The notes below the pieces were generated by a model. The model was not told where the DNA came from. It saw nothing but the letters and a program-made list of their open reading frames with translations, and searched no databases. DNA of 64,000 nt. Source: Sipunculus nudus. Taxonomy: Eukaryota > Annelida > Sipuncula > Golfingiida > Sipunculidae. Position 1 is the first letter of the stretch. Every line of letters begins with the position of its first letter. Of this stretch, positions 57,746 to 64,000 are shown piece by piece. Where the stretch lies: the NCBI GenBank assembly GCA_026874595.1, contig CM049306.1, forward strand, positions 85,028,142-85,092,141, read 5' to 3'. A program made the translations under genes and the position numbers.

Positions 57746-59791
57746 AAATTGTTACGGAACCTAATATAAACAGATCACGTATGCGTGATGAACACAAATT
57801 CTGCAACGGAGATAAAAAAAATCAGATTCTGTAACACTAGAAAGCGTGAAATGTCTAGGGGAATGAATAAAGAAGTCAGTGTTTTTTTGTTAACAAATAA
57901 CCACAATTTATTCTTAAAACAACCCTAACAATACAATACACTAAATCAATATAATTATACAGTAAAACAGCGGTATAGCAACAAGTCAATACAATCACAC
58001 AGAAAATAATGTGCACAGTACCTGGATACCAACACTGTCACCACGATAAGTTCTTTTATTGTATACTCTCGGGGAATGACAGTCAAGTGTAAAGTTCTTG
58101 TAACAATCCGGAAAATAAACTGAAGTCCAAATGCACAAAATCTAGGAGAAAGTCTTAGAGAGTTCAACCAGCACGGATTAAACATAGAATGTAACAAACG
58201 GCCCGGCGAGGGTGTCACAACACGAGTTACGCCCGCGTCACACAATAAAAAGAGCACCTGTAACAAAATACAGACTGCCAATAAGAACATTGCATGCATT
58301 ATTATGCTTGTAAATGTTTACACGTATATTTCCGATTCAAGTCCTCGAGTTCCAATATCTAGTGCTTATCGAAATTTCGCCAGAGAAACTTTTTGCAAAA
58401 ATTCGTTTCCGTATGAATGACATTTTCCGAAGAAATCAATAAAAATCATGCGTCAGGAATTAACTTTTAACTGTCCGACAGAAGATAGTCCGCTGCCTTT
58501 GAGGTGGGCGGCAGAAAACATGCTCTTAAAATAGGGGGATTATGCCAAATAGTTATTATGGGCAAGGCCTGCCACCTACATATTTCTTACATTGTTCCTT
58601 CATAATACATTTATTGCGTCGATTTTCAATACAGTTGTAAGAATTTGAACAAAATATATCAGAGCTAGGGAATTGGCAAAAGTTGAGAATCTTGTTTTCG
58701 TGAAGCTGATTAAAAGTATATACCTACAATATGTCGAGATTTATCGTACAGATTCAACACACACACACACATATATATGATGCTTTATTAATATACTTTA
58801 TGTTTAAACCTTTATAATTTAAATGTTTTAGTATAAGTAAAGCCTCGATTAAGCATTCTTGCTTAGATATATGTTCCACCTTATAAATGTATGTAAATAT
58901 TATATTAATAATATATACTAAAATAATTGGCGGAGGCTTGGTTAAGGCTCACGAAACATCTCTTGGTAAAAAACGTGTACTAAGTACAACGTATAAAGAA
59001 AACTGACGTCACCGATCTTACATAACAGCATAAGAGCTCATAGTTAATTGCATCGGTGTTCTTCCTCTGTACCCACGTTATCCCTCCGCGGGAGAGGTCG
59101 ACCTCGCGTCCTCTGTCCACCGCACACTCCGCCGTGACAGGAGCTGTGTCCTCACCGTGTCCTCAGCCCAGGTCAATTGGCCCCTAATAGATTTAATTAG
59201 GGAGTCGGCAGTTTGTTCCAGGGCTACCAGGGAAGTCGACTCTTGCTTCTAATTGACCAATAACGTGATCTGGCGATCGGACAATCAACTCACGTATATC
59301 ATTAACAAATTATATTTCAGGCTTCCATTCCACCGCTTTTTAGTGTAAAATCCCAATTAAGACCAAGCGATTTTCCATTTCAATGAATGTTTCTCGTCTC
59401 TTCGCATCTGTGAACCGAAACTTGACTAGGCAGATTCAAAAGTGCACAGCTATATTCTAGTTCATTATATTTTAACACATTTAAAGTCTGTGCCATATAT
59501 GCTCTTTGCTACTGTTCTGGACATAGAGAATGCAATTTATCTGGCTAAGATTCCTTTTCATCAAAATATTTTCGATATAGGTATTCCCTCAACGTCTACA
59601 TTTTAATATTTACCACTGTATTGAAACTTATTCTACACTGCCACTGTTGGCCCAGTTTTATGTTCAAATGTAAAGATAAATCCATATTGTCTATATTTTG
59701 TCCCGTCCCCGAAAACATACACGTGTACTTTTGACTGTTTCTCAGCCTGGGCCATTCTTATTTCTTATTTCTTATTTCTTATTTCATGGTT

Positions 59792-60214
59792 TCAGACACT
59801 GGAGTTAACACTCCTGTGTCTTTTCTGATTGTGGTTCGTCTGCCGATGCAGTAGACCGGTTCCTTCTCCCTCAAGGCTGTTCGCTCCCAACAGAGAGAAA
59901 GAAGAATAAAACCCGAAGCAGATGATCCGGCTTACCTGCGTGCAGGGCCCAGATAAGAGCTGGGAGCCAATCAACCACTGACTGTCCTGACACAATGCAT
60001 ATGTGGCCTTCAAGGACCCTGAAAGGATTTGCTCCATGAGGCAGTGCCAATGAATAGAGAAATCTGATGCAAACAACAGTCCCCTTGCCTGTTTAGAAAT
60101 TATTTTTGTCCCTTCGACGGCACCGTTTTTATTCGAAGAAATAATAGGGTGTCTACCATGCATTATTGAGACAAATGTGAAACTGGCGGACATCATGCCA
60201 TGGATCCACCCCAT
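59792..60214 (-). other. Unrecognised 140-codon open frame
   Basis: The longest frame outside repeats in this half of the window. The predicted product begins MGWIHGMMSASFTFVSIMHG and has a hydrophobic patch near residue 100 (ICFGFYSSFSLLG). No family resemblance, conserved motif or clear splice context. A chance open frame in a GC-richer patch is the simplest reading; a terminal exon cannot be excluded. Confidence 0.2.
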
Positions 60215-60604
60215 GAATAATTTGGATTATGCCATCTACCAATCAAGGAATAGACCTGAACGATTAATTAAATTACCCAAAGTGAGTTTATATATAATTC
60301 ACTTGCAGATCTGAATAAAAGGATTTAATATCAGTTTAAATAACATTATTTTGACAGCAGAAAACACAAGACTTCATGCTGAGGGCTGATTATCGATGGA
60401 AATGTTTCATGCAAAGTACTATTGAAATTTGCAATTATGTAAATCCCAGATATGTGTACAAGGGAAGCATTTTATATAACAAATGTCTAAATACAAGTAA
60501 ATCACCATGCAACATAGAAGGCAGTGGCGTCAATTTATCTTCAAGGGTGGAGGATGACTCGGAGTGGGAGGTAATTAAAGTTGGGACAACTTATATATAA
60601 ATAA

Positions 60605-60652
<48 letters not shown>

Positions 60653-60672
60653 TTATATATATATATATATAT
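60605..60672. repeat. (AT)n microsatellite
   Basis: An almost pure AT dinucleotide run, interrupted by ATACATATAATT in the middle. Confidence 0.95.
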
Positions 60673-62563
60673 ACTTTTATTGTCTGTGTTGCACATTTCA
60701 AATATATTTCTAATACTATTAAGTATAATTAAAGTTTTAGAAAATAAAGTATTATATTTCTCGTATAGTTTATACTTCTAAACAAGGTTTAGATATATAA
60801 CTCAGAAAGGAAACCAAAGTCTATAACCCACATTATTTATATATTTCATTCCAATATATAAATATTATTCTCTGAATTGTGTTGGGGGAATATATCTGAT
60901 CCCCCTCGATTAACACCGGTGACAGAAAGTATGCAAAGTCCTCTCCTATAGACCATCAGACTGTCTGGTTATTTGTAGGGCCGGCCACATGCTATCATCT
61001 TATTTACTGTGGCTATTTACGCAGAGTTTCCTTTTCTGAGGGTCGTTCCTGAAGGCCTGTGGGCTGGCTCTCAAATTACTTCTCAGGACGTTTGACCACG
61101 TCCTTAGGCGAACGACCTTGACAAGGCTTGCCTTGAGCAAACAAAGACCTCGATATTCCAAGTATATAGGGGCATTGCCGTAAGTCACAACGAGTAATTA
61201 ACGGACAACTTTATTTTCAATTGCTCTTCTAAAACGTAATTGCCTGTCGCACACACCAATCAAGCTTGAAAAGTTTACCAGGAATATCATTTATGAAAAC
61301 GTATGTACATGTCTGTGGTAGAAGCAATCTTGGTGTATATACACGTACATACGGAAAATCAAACGAGCTTACAACTGTTGCCTTTAACCGTTCGTAAATT
61401 TTGTAATTTGGTGGGTTTCACTTTATTCACTTGTTGTCAGTCCAAACAAAAAAAAATACTGCCTGATTCAAATCTGCTTGAGGTACAACTTTAGTTAAAG
61501 ATTTCACTACGAGTCATACCAAATATGAAAACAACATTGCATAAATATACGATCTCATGTAAAATTATAGTTTGTAGTTTTTCATTTGGATCAGGCTAAA
61601 AGAAAAAGAAAAAAAAAATAGCACTACCTAAATCAGATCTCAGAAAGAAAGGATATATATATTAGGGAACTTGTATTAGATGCTGATTTCTTGGGAATCA
61701 GACGTTCCATCCTTTCTGCCACATGAAATTGACCCTATAAATCTATACATATTATAACTGACGGCGATGCTTCTTAATCGTTGTCACGTAGCTTCTCTGT
61801 GGTCACACCTTGCTAATGTCCAGGATGATGCCAAGTGTGTCCTAAGGGGCTCATCTTCCATATTGCCTCATATGTCCTGATAAATTTGACATTATTTCGC
61901 AGAAGGGCTATCACTGCAGCGACATATATTAGTCACAATATCCCAGTGTATCAGGCCCGGTGCATTTGTAACAAGGTCAGGTTTGAAGTCGGTCTATAAA
62001 TGTGGGAAACCCCTTCCAGGACTAAGCCGCATGCAGGGACCTATGCCAAAGCAAGTATGGGTAACTTAGTGTATGATGTATTATTCATATACTTCAATAT
62101 CTTATATTTAGGACTAATCCTTTTCCATACTGCGCACAGTAAGAGTTTATGACATAAAGGCATGCAATACCACTACTTCTGCATTACCTGCATTTGGTCA
62201 TCCAAGGTCACTCGTCCCGCGTCAGTAATTAACTTTTAACTGCCGTTCATTCATGTGTGCATGGTGTCCTTGACATTGCACAGCCAGTTTTACACAATGG
62301 TACATCTGCTGGTTTCTATACACTTTGCATTGAAAGCCAAAAGAACGGGGCACAATTTTAATCATGCCGGACACGTTTTCAGGATCTTGGTTCCATACCA
62401 TGCATATATATATATATAGTATATACAGTGAACACCAGCTGACAGCTGTACAGGCATAAATACTGCGGCTCTAAAAAAATAGCACAATATTTTTCTCATC
62501 ATATATATATGAACACGTCACTTACAATGCTAAAGATTTATTACATAACATATATATATATAT

Positions 62564-62713
62564 ATGGTATGGCCGTGTTAGTCTGCATGTAGTTGAAGCG
62601 AAAGTAAAGATAAACAGTGACGCCTTTATAGACAATGATAGACAATGTTGCGCGTTAATAAACTAGTTAGTCTAACTAGTTAGTCTATTATCTAAAAGGC
62701 GTCACTGTTTATC

Positions 62714-62758
<45 letters not shown>
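62564..62758 (+). repeat. Inverted-repeat unit adjoining a (TCTA)n microsatellite
   Basis: AGATAAACAGTGACGCCTTT (62,608-62,627) and its exact complement AAAGGCGTCACTGTTTATCT (62,695-62,714) form 20-bp perfect arms around a 67-bp loop. The loop contains a 13-bp tandem pair (AACTAGTTAGTCT twice). Upstream lies GGTATGGCCGTGTTAGTCTG next to an (AT)n run; downstream a (TCTA)n run (about 62,711-62,758) starts directly at the right arm. It looks like a small mobile element that seeds a microsatellite at its edge. Class unknown. Confidence 0.7.

Positions 62759-62798
<40 letters not shown>
62756..62798. repeat. (AT)n microsatellite following (TCTA)n
   Basis: An uninterrupted AT run continuing from the TCTA array. 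Confidence 0.95.
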
Positions 62799-62800
<2 letters not shown>

Positions 62801-62971
62801 TTTCAAATGCAGGATCATCAGGTATATATAAGTAGGGTATATATAGATATACAGATATTAATTATATATATAATTATATATATATATATGTATATAGTGT
62901 CTTGTAAAATATTTTCAAAACACGAAAGATAACAAATCATATGGTACCCAACCCTCAGCGGGGTTTTTAGG

Positions 62972-62996
62972 ACATATATATATATATAATATATAT

Positions 62997-63047
<51 letters not shown>
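62972..63047. repeat. (AT)n microsatellite
   Basis: A long AT run with two AATAT interruptions, followed by GTTTGTGTGTGC. Confidence 0.95.
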
Positions 63048-63050
<3 letters not shown>

Positions 63051-64000
63051 TGTGTGTGCTCTATATATAAACTATATAAAACGGATTTCATGTTATCATA
63101 ACTTGGGAAGCAGGTTTCTATAATTTATGCTTCATAAAAACGTTAACGAACTCCTAATTTTCTATCAATTCAAATTTACCTGAAAAATAAACCCGCAAAC
63201 ATCGGATTCTAATGTTAGATAATTAAAAATACATTTACTATCTATACATGTAAAATGAACAACATTGAGGAAGTCATTGTTAATTAAAAATAAATTAACA
63301 AATGAATTTACAAATGTCGTTGTCATTAATAGTATAACGTTGAGATATATTTTCGTCAAAATATCTCACAGTTAAATGGTTTAGTAAATACTTTCTTTTC
63401 AGTTTATTTACCTTAAATCTTGTTAGAATGCTTTTTTGTAGTTTGTTTTTAAGTACATTATTATTGTCGCAAATTAATAGATATCAATTATCTATAAGGC
63501 ATATACATACTTGGTTGTTAATCCTGTTTAATTCTGTGAATTAGTCCAGTTGATATAATTATATAATCCAATAAACGATCGACAAACCAATTAAAAGGAA
63601 TGTCAGTTACATTTTAGTATTTTGATTGTCCTTCTAGATTCACCTTTTTATGAAAAATAATATTCCTAAACTAATTGACACGGAACGCAAGCACTTCTGA
63701 GGGTAATTAAAATTGGGACAAATTTAAAAATCAATTCTTACATAATTAACCAGGGAATTGAGCACAGCTGCATTCTTAGCACCAATATTTGTTTTATACC
63801 AACGCAGATGAATAAACAACCATGTTAACCCAATGCGCATCCTTTGATTATATAATAGCGCCTGTTATATAGTTCCTTACAAGAGACAATATTGGTATAT
63901 TATGAAATATAGGGGCGTATTGCAACATGCAGGGGGCAATTTGCACGCTGCGAACCTCGAGCAACCACGTGCGCGCGCAAAAAAAAACAGCATTATTATA
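63048..64000. other. Non-coding AT-rich stretch to the window end
   Basis: Nothing recognised. Short minus frame at 63,165-63,359 only; a (CG)n-like ACGTGCGCGCGC precedes a poly-A near 63,970. Confidence 0.6.

Larger units (their letters stand above)
57746..62570. other. Non-coding stretch with GC-richer patches
   Basis: No recognised gene. The patch at 59,040-59,290 is GC-richer and contains AATTGGCCCCTAATAG facing TTAATTAGGG, homeodomain-type TAATTA and CCAAT. An unrecognised 140-codon frame lies at 59,792-60,214 (minus). A (TTCTTAT)n-like run is at about 59,755-59,785, (AT)n at 60,605-60,672, and a short (CA)n at 58,757-58,772. At 61,039-61,109 GGTCGTTC faces GAACGACC. Confidence 0.5.

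Noticed and set aside
60605-63047. AT runs as TATA promoters
   Set aside because: They are long dinucleotide microsatellites without neighbouring promoter or coding evidence.

Overview
This is an AT-rich eukaryotic window with no recognisable host protein-coding gene, no rRNA and no bona fide tRNA. It is built from interspersed repeats, minisatellites and microsatellites embedded in non-coding DNA, as in an intergenic region or a very long intron of an animal. The elements present are an L1/Tx1-like LINE, Helentron-like repeats with a (GTCC)n block behind a 5' hairpin, TTAA-flanked piggyBac-like elements, a hAT-like element and a tRNA-type SINE. Together they suggest a marine invertebrate, most likely a mollusc. 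That assignment is inference; nothing here fixes the species.

Layout. 1-760: a 44-bp minisatellite. 0.83-1.26 kb: an unclassified dispersed repeat (E) whose second copy lies inverted at 36.4-37.1 kb. 2.57-2.95 kb: a small hairpin-ended element (F). 6.2-17.0 kb: three long copies of family B, two interrupted by family A elements and one by element C. 17.9-33.6 kb: a nested transposon stack. 40.5-44.0 kb: an A copy followed directly by a B copy. 45.8-46.1 kb: a TTAA MITE. 54.0-55.6 kb: an A-related element (D) on the minus strand with four 340-bp internal units. 57.5-57.7 kb: a SINE. The last 4 kb hold a long inverted repeat beside a (TCTA)n tract and many (AT)n runs. The remaining stretches (for example 2.9-6.2, 33.6-36.4, 37.1-40.0, 46.1-54.0 and 57.7-62.6 kb) look like unremarkable non-coding DNA.

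The main result is the stack at 17,878-33,643, which can be read as four successive insertions. A hAT-like element (termini TAGTGGTGGG/CCCACCACTA, 8-bp duplication TTGTATAC) contains a Helentron-like A element. The A element contains a LINE of about 7.3 kb with a 13-15 bp target duplication. The LINE ORF2 is itself split by a 5.6-kb TTAA-flanked element. Conceptual removal of that element with one TTAA leaves the LINE reading frame in phase. The LINE is otherwise nearly intact, with all endonuclease and reverse-transcriptase signature residues visible. It carries one frameshift and no recognisable ORF1, and it ends in two poly-A tracts separated by 55 bp, as expected of a 3' transduction.

Families A, B, C, D and F share one architecture: a 5' hairpin, a short pyrimidine/GTCC-type repeat or run, and a 3' end that repeats half of the hairpin inverted, with no clear target duplication. 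Two A copies keep an 81-codon frame resembling the C-terminal part of an EEP-type endonuclease, ending about 58 bp before the element terminus. This supports a Helentron/HINE origin.
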